The position numbers and the translations under genes were made by a program. This document shows, piece by piece, positions 1 to 7,037 of a stretch of DNA of 39,805 bases. The notes beneath the pieces were generated by a model. It saw only the letters and a program-made list of their open reading frames with translations, did no database searches and was not told the DNA's origin. Each line of letters begins with the position of its first letter. Position 1 is the stretch's first letter. This DNA comes from an archaeon (GTDB lineage: Archaea > Nanobdellota > Nanobdellia > SCGC-AAA011-G17 > ARS1178), in the NCBI GenBank assembly GCA_002688325.1, contig NZCS01000013.1:1-39805 (forward strand). Direction: 5' to 3'.

Positions 1-48
1 ACTATAGGATAATTAAATTAATATAGTTTAAGGTATTTCTAATAATAA

Positions 49-339
49 ATGAGACTGGAATATGAAAATTGTTCTAGAATTCTTTGTTATTTAAGTGAGG
101 AAGATATTGAATTTATTTGGATTGGTTTTAGATTATATGTAACTGATGAAGGTTTTGAATTTGAGAAAATAAAAGGAAATCCTTCTGGAAGTCATGGTGA
201 GTTGGAAACAAGATTAAAAGGTAAAGATCTTATTTTGAGTTTTCCTAGATGGTGGGGTTGTAGAAATTTAAAAAAAGAATTAGGTAAGGTAATAGAAAGT
301 GATGGTTCTTTTAAGTATAGTTTAATTTTAAAAAATTAA
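49..339 (+). CDS. hypothetical protein, 96 aa
   Basis: I do not recognise this protein. It is soluble, with no signal peptide or membrane segment, and reads as a small alpha/beta domain rich in aromatic residues. A WIGFRLYV strand lies near residues 24-31 and SFPRWWGC near residues 64-71. The ATG at 49 follows an AT-rich stretch with TATA-like words (AATATAG, TTTAAGG) at the usual distance for this window, so a leaderless start is plausible. Its end overlaps the end of the convergent gene on the other strand by a few bases. The codon choice (TTA, GGT, AGA) matches the neighbours. Function unknown. Confidence 0.55.
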   Translation: MRLEYENCSRILCYLSEEDIEFIWIGFRLYVTDEGFEFEKIKGNPSGSHGELETRLKGKDLILSFPRWWGCRNLKKELGKVIESDGSFKYSLILKN

Positions 340-548
340 GCAACTTGATCATCTAAACCTTTCTTTTGTGTTTCTTGAGCTTTTTTAGCTTCTGCTTCTA
401 GATCAACACCTAGTTTCTTTAGAGCTTCTATGTGTGCTTGCATTAATTGTTCTACAATAGAAAGTAATTTGATAAATTCTTCTCTTTCTTTTGCTAGAGT
501 AGCTAAAGATCCTTTGTGAAATCCGATTTGTTCATCGTTGTTTGTCAT
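336..548 (-). CDS. small helical protein, 70 aa, function unknown
   Basis: Almost entirely helical and charged, without a signal peptide or membrane segment. The C-terminal half, from about residue 18 (KEREEFIKLLSIVEQL) to 62 (EAEAKKAQETQKK), looks like a coiled coil, reminiscent of prefoldin-like or other small archaeal helical proteins, but I cannot assign a family. I place the start at 548 rather than at the in-frame ATG at 611. A TTATAAA box has its centre 26 nt before the ATG at 548, the spacing seen for most genes here. The extra 21 residues of the longer reading also overlap the dph2 remnant. The C-terminus ends in a glutamine-rich tail. Confidence 0.6.
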   Translation of the reverse strand: MTNNDEQIGFHKGSLATLAKEREEFIKLLSIVEQLMQAHIEALKKLGVDLEAEAKKAQETQKKGLDDQVA

Positions 549-585
549 AGAAAATAGAGTATAATGAGGGTTTATAAGTGTTTTG

Positions 586-831
586 TTAAAAAGGCCATTT
601 TGAATGTCCAAAGTGAATTAGTAAATCTATATCTTTTACATCTGGAATATCACAAGAACCAAAACAAGTATCTAACCATATGAATATTGTTGCTTTTGTG
701 TTATTTTCTAGAAAAGAAGCTATTTCTGTTGCTTTTGGTTTTAAGCCATCTGGTAATTGTATTAAAACAGTTTTGGCTTTAGTTTTTTTAATTTCTTTAA
801 CTGCTTTTTCTAATTCTAAGTCGTATTCCAT
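586..831 (-). pseudogene. dph2: dph2 5' fragment (diphthamide synthase N-terminus), truncated
   Basis: The 81 residues match the start of archaeal Dph2, the radical-SAM-like [4Fe-4S] enzyme that transfers the 3-amino-3-carboxypropyl group of SAM to a histidine of elongation factor 2. The sequence shows the LIQLPDGLK block (about residues 23-31), the first cluster cysteine in LDTCFGSCD (about 53-61) and the IHFGHS block near the end. It then stops at a TAA in a T-rich run. Full archaeal Dph2 is about 330-340 residues, so the second and third cluster cysteines are missing. Neither the following frame nor the downstream genes carry them. A TATA-like TTTAAAA lies at the normal distance upstream, so it may still be transcribed. 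I call it a decayed gene; one piece of a split gene is the alternative. Confidence 0.7.
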
Positions 832-862
832 TTTTTTAAAATATATTTAGAAGTTTTTAAAG

Positions 863-1582
863 TTATCTACATCTTCTTGTTGGTGGATAATAACCTTGTG
901 GTCTTCTGTTTCTGAAAACACTACGTGAAGCTCTTCCTCTTTGTTTAGATCCTCTTGAATAATATCTTGTGTTGCCATATCCTCTGTATCTATGATCATC
1001 ATCTGATAATACTTTATAACCAATAGCTAAACCACCTACAATAAGTCCTGCTTTTTCTAAGTCTGATAAACCTTTTTTCTTTTTTGGTTTAACTGTTTCT
1101 TGTTGTTCTTGAGGTTGGTATGGTTGTGTTGGTCTTGTACTTGGTTGTGTTGAAGGTTGTGATTCTTTCCATACATCATTTATTCTTGCCATTAAATCAT
1201 CAACTTCTTGAGGATTTCTTAATTGAAGAGTTTTTATATCATATCCTGGAGATACTATCTGTCCGTTTTCTATTCTTCCATATCTTGGTTCATCTGTTGT
1301 TCCAATAACTAAAGTTGAACCTCTTCTACTTAAATCTACTAATTCTTCGTTATTATAATGATTATCAAATAAGTGAGTTAAAGGTGTGTTTGTGTTTCTT
1401 TCTAAATTTCTTAAATCAGTTGGGTGGGTTCTTAAATAATCATGAACAAAATCTATTGGTGTTGTTTGATTTGCATATTGATGTGAAATCTGAGAAGGTG
1501 TTGTTCTTATTTCTCTTTGAGCTTGTATAGTTGGAGCTAGTAAAGTTAAAGCTGCTAATGAAGGTAATAGTTTGTTTGTCAT
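863..1582 (-). CDS. secreted or membrane-anchored protein, 239 aa
   Basis: Residues 1-22 form a signal peptide: NK, a hydrophobic core LLPSLAALTLLAP, then TIQAQ as a cleavage region. The middle is polar and includes a low-complexity Thr/Pro/Gln linker (STQPSTRPTQPYQPQ). After a lysine patch (KPKKKKG) comes a hydrophobic stretch LIVGGLAIGYKVL, then a C-terminal tail rich in Arg, Tyr and Gly. This would give an exported protein with a possible C-terminal anchor. I do not recognise a catalytic domain. The ATG at 1582 is preferred over the one at 1594: a TTAAATA box is centred 26 nt before 1582, so the upstream ATG would lie outside a leaderless transcript. Confidence 0.65.
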   Translation of the reverse strand: MTNKLLPSLAALTLLAPTIQAQREIRTTPSQISHQYANQTTPIDFVHDYLRTHPTDLRNLERNTNTPLTHLFDNHYNNEELVDLSRRGSTLVIGTTDEPRYGRIENGQIVSPGYDIKTLQLRNPQEVDDLMARINDVWKESQPSTQPSTRPTQPYQPQEQQETVKPKKKKGLSDLEKAGLIVGGLAIGYKVLSDDDHRYRGYGNTRYYSRGSKQRGRASRSVFRNRRPQGYYPPTRRCR

Positions 1583-1740
1583 GAAAAAAAGCATAATATG
1601 GGGGTATTTAAGGGTTATGTTTCATAACAAGTAGTAGTAACACTTTTTTTCATTTGTTCAAACACGCTTAAAGTATATAAAAGATGAGATGTTTAATATT
1701 AACAATATTTTTATTAAAATTTTCTAAAATAAGAGGATTT

Positions 1741-2802
1741 ATGAAAAAACAAATAAGAAATAATAAAAGTGAAATAGATGTTATAGGAGAGATAAGTTTA
1801 AATAATCTTTTGCCGAATAAGATACATCAAATGATCTTAGGTAGTTTACTTGGAGATATGCATTGTAGAAAAGAGTGTGTTAATTCAAAAATTGAAGAAG
1901 GACATTCTATAAAACAAAAAGAATATTTATTATGGAAACATTCTATTTTAGAAAAACATTTTGTTTTGGGTTTGAACACTATTAGTAGTTCTGTTTATGT
2001 TGGTAAGAATAAAACTTATATTAGAACGCCAGTTATTAGATTTGCAAGTAAAGTTTCTGAAAAACTTAATCCTTACCATAATATGTTTTATAAAAATGGT
2101 AAAAAAATGATAGATCAAATAATATTAGATCAATTAGATAGTTTTGGTTTGGCTGTTTGGTATTGTGATGATGGTTATTATGATCCAGAAAATAAATCAA
2201 TTACTCTCCATACAGAAGGTTTTTCAATAGAAGAGAATTATATTATTAAAAATTGGTTTAATAAACAATGGGGGATCGATGTTAATTTTAAAAAAGATTA
2301 TTCAAAAAAGAAGGTTGCATTAAGATTTACTGTTAAAGATTCAGATAAATTTCTTAGACTTATAAAAAAACATATTTCTAAAATGCCTCAGTCAATGTGG
2401 TATAAACTTGGTCATCTTTGGGAAGGAAATTTTGAAGTTATAGATAAAGCAAAGTTAAATAAATTGAGAAGAACTAAGATTTATCAGAGTAGAAAAGATG
2501 TAAAAATTAGAAGAAATCAACAAGTTAAAAAGTATTATCGTAAAAATAGAGAAAAAGTATTGAAACAAAGTGAAAAATATCGTAAAACAAAAAAATATAA
2601 AGATTATTTAAAAGAATATCATCAAAAACCAGGAGTAAGAGAAAGAATAAATGAATGGCGAAGATTATATATACAAAAACCAAAAGTAAAAAAAAGAAGA
2701 TTTCTTTATCAAGAAGAGTATAGAAAGAGACCAGAAGTTAAAATAAAGATTAAAGAGTATAATAGAATAGCAAGAGAAAAAAGAAAAGGTGATAAAAATT
2801 AG
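1741..2802 (+). CDS. free-standing LAGLIDADG homing endonuclease with basic repeat tail
   Basis: A single-chain LAGLIDADG-type endonuclease that would make a site-specific double-strand break. Two copies of the dodecapeptide are visible: LGSLLGDM at residues 33-40 and FGLAVWYCDDG at 135-145, each carrying the acidic metal ligand. Residues from about 245 to 353 form a lysine/arginine/tyrosine-rich extension made of degenerate repeats of the type YxxKPxVKxRxxEY, likely for extra DNA contact. I place the start at 1741, where GAGG precedes the ATG. The in-frame ATG at 1684 lies only about 10 nt after a TATATAAA box, too close to be in the transcript. The gene is not inside an intron or intein. 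Its 3' end overlaps the next gene by 14 nt, as expected for an element inserted at the 5' end of that gene. Confidence 0.8.
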   Translation: MKKQIRNNKSEIDVIGEISLNNLLPNKIHQMILGSLLGDMHCRKECVNSKIEEGHSIKQKEYLLWKHSILEKHFVLGLNTISSSVYVGKNKTYIRTPVIRFASKVSEKLNPYHNMFYKNGKKMIDQIILDQLDSFGLAVWYCDDGYYDPENKSITLHTEGFSIEENYIIKNWFNKQWGIDVNFKKDYSKKKVALRFTVKDSDKFLRLIKKHISKMPQSMWYKLGHLWEGNFEVIDKAKLNKLRRTKIYQSRKDVKIRRNQQVKKYYRKNREKVLKQSEKYRKTKKYKDYLKEYHQKPGVRERINEWRRLYIQKPKVKKRRFLYQEEYRKRPEVKIKIKEYNRIAREKRKGDKN

Positions 2803-3517
2803 GGCTTTGTTGCTTGCTGGAGGCTACGCTACTCGTCTATATCCTCTAACAGAAAAATTAGCTAAACCTTTAGTTAGTGTTGCTGGAGAGAAGATAATAG
2901 ATAGATTAGTTAAACAGATTAATGAAATTTGTGATGAGATTATTGTTATAACTAATGATAAATTTTATGAACAATTTGTTAAATGGAAAGGAGATAAAGA
3001 AAATATAAAAATAATTAATGATGGGGCTTTGAGTAATGACGATAGATTAGGTGCTATTGGTGATATTCAATTTGTTTTAGAGAAAGAAAAGATAAATGAA
3101 GATATGTTAGTTATTGCTGGAGATAATATATTTGATTTTAATTTGAAAGATTCTTATGGTTATTTTAAAGAGAAAGAAAAAAGTGTTATTTTGTTGAAAA
3201 AGGTAGATTTGGAACAAGCTAAGAAAGGTGGTGTTGTTGAGTTAGATGAAGATAGTAAAGTTGTGTTCTTAGAAGAAAAAAGTGAAAATCCTAAAAGTTT
3301 GTTATATAGTATACCAATATATTTTTATAAGAAAGAAGATTTAGAGAAAGTGAAGAAATATTTAAAAGAAGGTAATAATCCTGATGCACCTGGTTTTTAT
3401 TTAGAATGGTTGCATAAAAATAGTGAAGTTTATGGTTATAAAACCGAAGGAGAATGGTTTGATATAGGTGATTTTAAGAATTTAGAAAGAGCTGAGAAAG
3501 TTTTTATGGGGAAATGA
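2789..3517 (+). CDS. sugar-phosphate nucleotidylyltransferase (RmlA/GlmU N-domain type)
   Basis: A 242-residue NTP_transferase-fold enzyme that joins a sugar 1-phosphate and an NTP to give an NDP-sugar and pyrophosphate. The N-terminus has the signature LLLAGGYATRLYPLT (residues 7-21), including the arginine that contacts the NTP, and VIAGDN near residue 110 holds the metal-binding aspartate. No left-handed beta-helix follows, so this is the pyrophosphorylase domain only. It starts with GTG at 2789, inside the end of the endonuclease gene. With the epimerase at 4151 it suggests surface-glycan precursor synthesis. The first ~20 codons use CTT, CTA, GGC, TAC and CGT, unlike the TTA/TTG, GGT/GGA, TAT and AGA used in the rest of the gene. 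Confidence 0.85.
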   Translation: MIKIRALLLAGGYATRLYPLTEKLAKPLVSVAGEKIIDRLVKQINEICDEIIVITNDKFYEQFVKWKGDKENIKIINDGALSNDDRLGAIGDIQFVLEKEKINEDMLVIAGDNIFDFNLKDSYGYFKEKEKSVILLKKVDLEQAKKGGVVELDEDSKVVFLEEKSENPKSLLYSIPIYFYKKEDLEKVKKYLKEGNNPDAPGFYLEWLHKNSEVYGYKTEGEWFDIGDFKNLERAEKVFMGK

Positions 3518-3557
3518 AAAAGTTTATCCCTTATATTTTGTTTCTTGATCAAATTGT

Positions 3558-4061
3558 TTAACTGTGAGAAGATATCATTTCTATAATTTCTTCCTTACTT
3601 ATGGGGCCATCATCAGATTTTGATTCTATTTTGGGCTCTTCTGGAGTAAAATTTAAATCATATTCAACAAATACATGATTTTCTAATTTTAATCTTCCCT
3701 TAACATACCCTATTTGAACTGATGCATAACCTTCATCTTCTGGAGAGGCATATGAATGATCCCAACTATCCTTCTCAACAACATGAAATCCGTTTAAATC
3801 AATAGTAGCATATCCTTTTGTTCTTAATTCTTCAATTGCAGGTAAGAATTGTTCTGTTTCAAAATAATAAGATTGAGAACTATTTTCTCCATCAAATCCT
3901 GATTGAGAATGTTGCCCAGAACTTATCATGAACATATCTAATTCTTCTTCTAATTTTATTAGTTTGTACTTTGTTTTTTTACCATTACTATCGGTTCTAA
4001 AAATATTTACATTGTTAACTCTGACTAAGAATTCTAATATTTTATCTGATATTTCTGACAT
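3558..4061 (-). CDS. hypothetical protein, 167 aa
   Basis: Not recognised. It is an acidic soluble protein without signal peptide or membrane segment. The N-terminal part (KILEFLVRVNNV, KYKLIKLEEELD) could be a small winged-helix-like domain. The centre is aromatic and serine-rich, and the C-terminus (PISKEEIIEMISS) is a short helix. A TTATAAA box at 4084-4090 is centred 26 nt before the ATG, supporting both the start and a leaderless transcript. It is transcribed divergently from the epimerase gene with about 90 bp between the starts. Its amino-acid mix (many Asp, Glu, Ser, Gln) differs from the lysine-rich housekeeping proteins nearby, as in several other orphan genes of this window. Confidence 0.6.
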   Translation of the reverse strand: MSEISDKILEFLVRVNNVNIFRTDSNGKKTKYKLIKLEEELDMFMISSGQHSQSGFDGENSSQSYYFETEQFLPAIEELRTKGYATIDLNGFHVVEKDSWDHSYASPEDEGYASVQIGYVKGRLKLENHVFVEYDLNFTPEEPKIESKSDDGPISKEEIIEMISSHS

Positions 4062-4150
4062 TCTTAAATGTAAATTTAATAAATTTATAAGCTTTTGTAT
4101 GTTCTAGTAGTTACAACCTTTTAAAAACTTAAATTTTAACAATTAATAAT

Positions 4151-5041
4151 ATGAAAATTTTAGTAACTGGTGGATGTGGTTTTATTGGAAGTCATATTGT
4201 TGATTTATTAATTGAGAATGGTCATGAGGTTGTTGTATTAGATAATTTGAGTACTGGGAATAAAGAAAATTTAAATGAAAAAGCTAAGTTTTATGAAAAA
4301 GATATAAGAATGAACTTAAGTAAGATATTTGAAGAAGAAAAGTTTGATGTTGTTATACATGAAGCAGCTCAGATAAATGTTAGAAGTTCTATGGAAAATC
4401 CAATAAATGATGCTGAGATTAATATTCTAGGAAGTTTAAATTTAATTGAGTTAAGTAAGAAGTTTAATGTTAAGAAGTTTATTTATGCTAGTTCTGGTGG
4501 TGCAATGTATGGAGATCCAGAGAAAATTCCTTGTGATGAAGAACATAAAATAAATCCATTAAGTCCTTATGGTTTTAGTAAAGGTGCAGTTGAATGGTAT
4601 ATTGTAAATTCTGGTTTGAAATTTTGTGTTTTAAGGTATTCAAATGTTTATGGTCCTAGACAAGATCCTAAAGGTGAAGCAGGCGTTATTAGTATTTTTA
4701 TTGATAATATGTTAGAAGGTAAAAAGTGTTTTATTAATGGTAATGGTGAACAAACAAGGGATTTTGTTTATGTGGAGGATGTTGCTAAGGCTAATTTGAT
4801 TGCTTTGGAGAAAGAAGGATATTTTAATATTGGTACTGGTGAAGAGATTAGTGTTAATAATTTATTTGAAGGTATAAAGAAAGTTGTTGGAAAAGGTGAA
4901 AAAGAAAATAGAGATGAAATAAAAGGTGAAGTTTCTAGAATTAGTTTAGATGTTAGTAAGGCTGAAAGAGAATTAGGATGGAAAGCAGAAGTTAAGATTG
5001 AGGATGGATTAAGAAGAACAGTTGAGTATTTTAAGAAATAA
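4151..5041 (+). CDS. NAD-dependent epimerase/dehydratase (GalE-like)
   Basis: An extended short-chain dehydrogenase acting on NDP-sugars, most like UDP-glucose 4-epimerase. The Rossmann motif GGCGFIGS is at residues 7-14, the aspartate that binds the NAD ribose follows in VVLDNLSTG (about 28-36), the SSGGAMYG block is at 114-121, and the catalytic pair YGFSK gives Tyr140 and Lys144. LRYSNVYGPRQ and RDFVYVEDVAKA are the usual substrate-side motifs. At 296 residues it is slightly shorter than bacterial GalE but normal for archaeal members. A TTTTAAAAA box lies about 27 nt before the ATG. It probably works with the nucleotidylyltransferase at 2789 in making activated sugars. The exact sugar cannot be read from the sequence. 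Confidence 0.9.
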   Translation: MKILVTGGCGFIGSHIVDLLIENGHEVVVLDNLSTGNKENLNEKAKFYEKDIRMNLSKIFEEEKFDVVIHEAAQINVRSSMENPINDAEINILGSLNLIELSKKFNVKKFIYASSGGAMYGDPEKIPCDEEHKINPLSPYGFSKGAVEWYIVNSGLKFCVLRYSNVYGPRQDPKGEAGVISIFIDNMLEGKKCFINGNGEQTRDFVYVEDVAKANLIALEKEGYFNIGTGEEISVNNLFEGIKKVVGKGEKENRDEIKGEVSRISLDVSKAERELGWKAEVKIEDGLRRTVEYFKK

Positions 5042-5053
5042 AATTCTAAAGTT

Positions 5054-5078
5054 TTTGTAACTGGTTCGCTTTGCTCAC
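5054..5078 (+). repeat. 25-nt dispersed repeat, copy 1
   Basis: This 25-nt sequence starts TTTGTAACTGG and ends TTTGCTCAC. It is identical to positions 37556-37580. Both copies lie just downstream of a plus-strand gene, 13 nt after the epimerase stop here and 22 nt after the MATE stop there. It is GC-richer than its surroundings and does not fold into an obvious hairpin. Role unknown. Confidence 0.75.
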
Positions 5079-5087
5079 TAAAGCTTT

Positions 5088-5125
5088 TACCCCTTACAAT
5101 TCGATTTTCTTAATGTAAAGGGTAA
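5088..5125 (+). repeat. 38-bp border repeat upstream of fic, with inverted arms
   Basis: Arms TACCCCTTACA (5088-5098) and TGTAAAGGGTA (5114-5124) pair with one mismatch around a 15-nt spacer. The whole 38 bp recurs at 6158-6195 with two substitutions, so near-identical elements bracket the Fic gene. It sits just before the TTTAAATA promoter box at 5128-5135. It could be an operator, a bidirectional terminator, or the trace of insertion of a small gene cassette. Confidence 0.8.
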
Positions 5126-5157
5126 GGTTTAAATACTAGTTAATCTTAGTATTTTGT

Positions 5158-6156
5158 ATGGTATATATTTACAAAAAAGTAATACATGGAAAACCTTATT
5201 ATTATTTGAGAATAAGTAAAAGAATAAAAGGAAAGGTTATAGTTAAGGATATAGCTTATTTAGGAAGTGATGTTTCTAAGATTGAAGGAAAATTAGATAA
5301 ATTGCCTAGTATGTATAAAGAAGATATTAAAAAAACTTATAGGAATATAAAGAAATTTATTGAATCTGAATATTATTTGAAGAAAGTTAAGAAATTAAAA
5401 GAAAATCCTTATTTGGATAATAAGTTATTGTATGAATTAGAAGCTATAAAATTGCATTTTAATGAGAAGTTTTTGAAGTTAGATGAAAAAACAAAAGAAG
5501 AAGTTTTTAAGAATTTTGTGATAGATTTTGCTTTTAATACTACATCTTTGGAAGGAAATACAATAACTTTAGAGGAAACTAATAAATTGTTAGTTGAAAA
5601 TTTAAGTCCTAAGAATAAAAGTTTAAGAGAGATTTATGATTTGAAGAATACAGAGAAAGTTTTTTTTGAAATTTTGAATTCTAAGAAAAAAATAAGTAAT
5701 GATTTTATAATTAAGATACATGATGATTTGTTAGAGAATATTGATTTAAGGAAAAATTATAGGACTGGAGATGTAAGGGTTTTTAGGGGTGGTTTTAAAG
5801 CTAGTTTTGGTATTTATGTAAGGAAAGATATGGGTGAATTATTAGAATGGTTAGAGAAGAATAAAGGGATTGATGTTTTTATTTTAGCTGGAATGTTTCA
5901 TCAGAAATTTGAGAAAATACATCCTTTTTATGGTGGTAATGGTAGAACTGGAAGAATGTTGATGAATTATATGTTAATGAGAAAAGGATATCCTCCTTTA
6001 ATTGTTAGAAAGATAAGAAGAGGAGATTATTTAGATGTTTTAAAAGAAGGTAATAAGGCTGATATTAGTGATATTGATATTAAGTATTATAAGAAATTGA
6101 TTAATTATCTAGCTGAAGAGATGATTGATGGATATTGGAATAACTTCTTGATTTAG
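5158..6156 (+). CDS. Fic/Fido-domain protein with N-terminal inhibitory helix
   Basis: Fic proteins usually transfer AMP from ATP to a hydroxyl side chain of a target protein. The Fic core motif is HPFYGGNGRTGR at residues 255-266. The inhibitory motif [S/T]xxxE[G/N] is present as TTSLEG at 128-133, on the N-terminal side, as in class II Fic enzymes, where its glutamate blocks productive ATP binding. The usual Asp/Glu of HxFx(D/E)GNGR, which holds Mg2+, is Gly259 here, so AMP transfer may be altered or lost. The first ~40 residues form a small basic beta-rich domain (VIHGKPYYYLRIS, KGKVIVKDIAYLG). A TTTAAATA box starts 30 nt before the ATG. The gene is alone, with no antitoxin gene beside it, and near-identical 38-bp repeats lie on both sides. 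Confidence 0.9.
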   Translation: MVYIYKKVIHGKPYYYLRISKRIKGKVIVKDIAYLGSDVSKIEGKLDKLPSMYKEDIKKTYRNIKKFIESEYYLKKVKKLKENPYLDNKLLYELEAIKLHFNEKFLKLDEKTKEEVFKNFVIDFAFNTTSLEGNTITLEETNKLLVENLSPKNKSLREIYDLKNTEKVFFEILNSKKKISNDFIIKIHDDLLENIDLRKNYRTGDVRVFRGGFKASFGIYVRKDMGELLEWLEKNKGIDVFILAGMFHQKFEKIHPFYGGNGRTGRMLMNYMLMRKGYPPLIVRKIRRGDYLDVLKEGNKADISDIDIKYYKKLINYLAEEMIDGYWNNFLI

Positions 6157-6157
6157 T

Positions 6158-6195
6158 TACCCTTTACAATTGGATTTTCTTAATGTAAAGGGTAA
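6158..6195 (+). repeat. 38-bp border repeat downstream of fic, perfect inverted arms
   Basis: Arms TACCCTTTACA (6158-6168) and TGTAAAGGGTA (6184-6194) are perfectly complementary around a 15-nt loop. The element starts one base after the Fic stop codon and matches 5088-5125 except at two positions. As RNA it would form an 11-bp hairpin directly after the stop. It is followed by the word AAACAGTTAAA, which recurs in other intergenic regions. The rest of the gap, to 6297, holds only AT-rich sequence and the next promoter. Confidence 0.8.
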
Positions 6196-6297
6196 ACAGT
6201 TAAATTGGAATATTTTACTAGAAAACTAAAGAATTATGGAAAAATTTATGGAAAATTTTGAAATATATTTAAGTATGGAATAAAGTTAGTATTTTGT

Positions 6298-6702
6298 ATG
6301 AGTAGATATGTATATATGAAAGGTGGAGCAAATCATCAATTTGTTTTAAAAGATGGCAAAAGAGGAAGAATACAAAGTATTTCTTTTTTGTATGATTTTG
6401 ATGTGATATTTAGTTCTAATTGTTGTGATAAACGTGATGTTGAATGTTCTAGTTGTGACCCTTCGTCTGTTCATGGAGATCGTTCATTTGATGGGTTGGA
6501 TGTTTTTCGATTTGGGAATGGATTTTCTAAAAAATTATCTGGTTTTTCTCGTGAAGATTTAGAAGAATTATCAAGAGATTGTAATCTTCCATTAAAAGAG
6601 TTAATTGAATTGCATGGATTAGAGTTGTATTTTGAATATTCTGGTGAAGATTATAGAGATTCTGGTTGGAGAGATAGATTATTAGCTCAATTTGTTTCTT
6701 AA
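6298..6702 (+). CDS. hypothetical protein with cysteine cluster, 134 aa
   Basis: Not recognised. The N-terminus is basic and aromatic (MSRYVYMKGG). A cysteine cluster, NCCDKRDVECSSCD, lies around residues 40-53 and could bind a metal, although the spacing matches no zinc-ribbon pattern I know. The C-terminal half has two acidic amphipathic helices (REDLEELSRD, LKELIELHG). The 15 bases ending in the start codon, TTAGTATTTTGTATG, are identical to those at the Fic start 1.1 kb upstream, so the two promoter/start regions seem to share an origin. Arg and Asp codons (CGT, CGA) are more frequent than in the housekeeping genes. It may belong with the Fic gene as a unit, but that is only inference from context. 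Confidence 0.55.
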   Translation: MSRYVYMKGGANHQFVLKDGKRGRIQSISFLYDFDVIFSSNCCDKRDVECSSCDPSSVHGDRSFDGLDVFRFGNGFSKKLSGFSREDLEELSRDCNLPLKELIELHGLELYFEYSGEDYRDSGWRDRLLAQFVS

Positions 6703-6740
6703 TGCAAACTTTTAAAAATAATGGATTTCTTTTATAGTTT

Positions 6741-7037
6741 ATGGTTACAAAAAGTGTTATAGATAAATTAACTGCATTGTTAACTGCTGCTTTTGGATTA
6801 GTTGCAGCTTTAGCTTGGAATGATGCTATTAAATCTTTGATTAAGAGTTTAGATTTGGTTAGATATGGTCCTTGGTTATATGCAATTATTGTTACTATTG
6901 TGGCTGTTGTTATTACTGTTTATTTGGGTAAAATAGGTGAAAAAGCAAAGGAAGTTGATGATAAGTTGATTGAACATAGAAAAAAAACTTTGGAAAAGTT
7001 AAAGAAGAAAAGATTAGAGAAATTAAAGAGAAAATAA
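6741..7037 (+). CDS. DUF5654-family membrane protein, 98 aa
   Basis: A small archaeal membrane protein of the DUF5654 type; function unknown. The N-terminal block LTALLTAAFGLVAALAWNDA (residues 10-29) is the family's hallmark and forms the first membrane helix. The second helix, WLYAIIVTIVAVVITVYL, spans about residues 45-62. The C-terminal third is a lysine-rich amphipathic helix (KKTLEKLKKKRLEKL) that should face the cytoplasm. Its 3' end overlaps the end of the convergent pheT gene by 15 nt. A TTTTAAAAA box lies about 28-30 nt before the ATG. Length and topology are normal for the family. Confidence 0.8.
   Translation: MVTKSVIDKLTALLTAAFGLVAALAWNDAIKSLIKSLDLVRYGPWLYAIIVTIVAVVITVYLGKIGEKAKEVDDKLIEHRKKTLEKLKKKRLEKLKRK

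Noticed and set aside
336-611. Frameshift continuation of dph2 in the next frame
   Set aside because: Residues after the break (MDIQNGLFNKTLINP) do not resemble Dph2, and the remaining cluster cysteines are absent; a promoter for a separate small gene lies there instead.
1120-1530. Leucine-rich plus-strand frames opposite the secreted protein
   Set aside because: Low-complexity antisense translations of the coding strand; the minus-strand gene has a promoter and signal peptide.
2789-3517. The endonuclease as an intein or intron-encoded protein
   Set aside because: It has its own promoter, start and stop, no splicing motifs, and the neighbouring gene is intact apart from the start-region overlap.
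5088-6195. The two 38-bp repeats as a minimal CRISPR
   Set aside because: Only two copies, separated by a whole gene and not by spacer-sized DNA, and no cas genes nearby.
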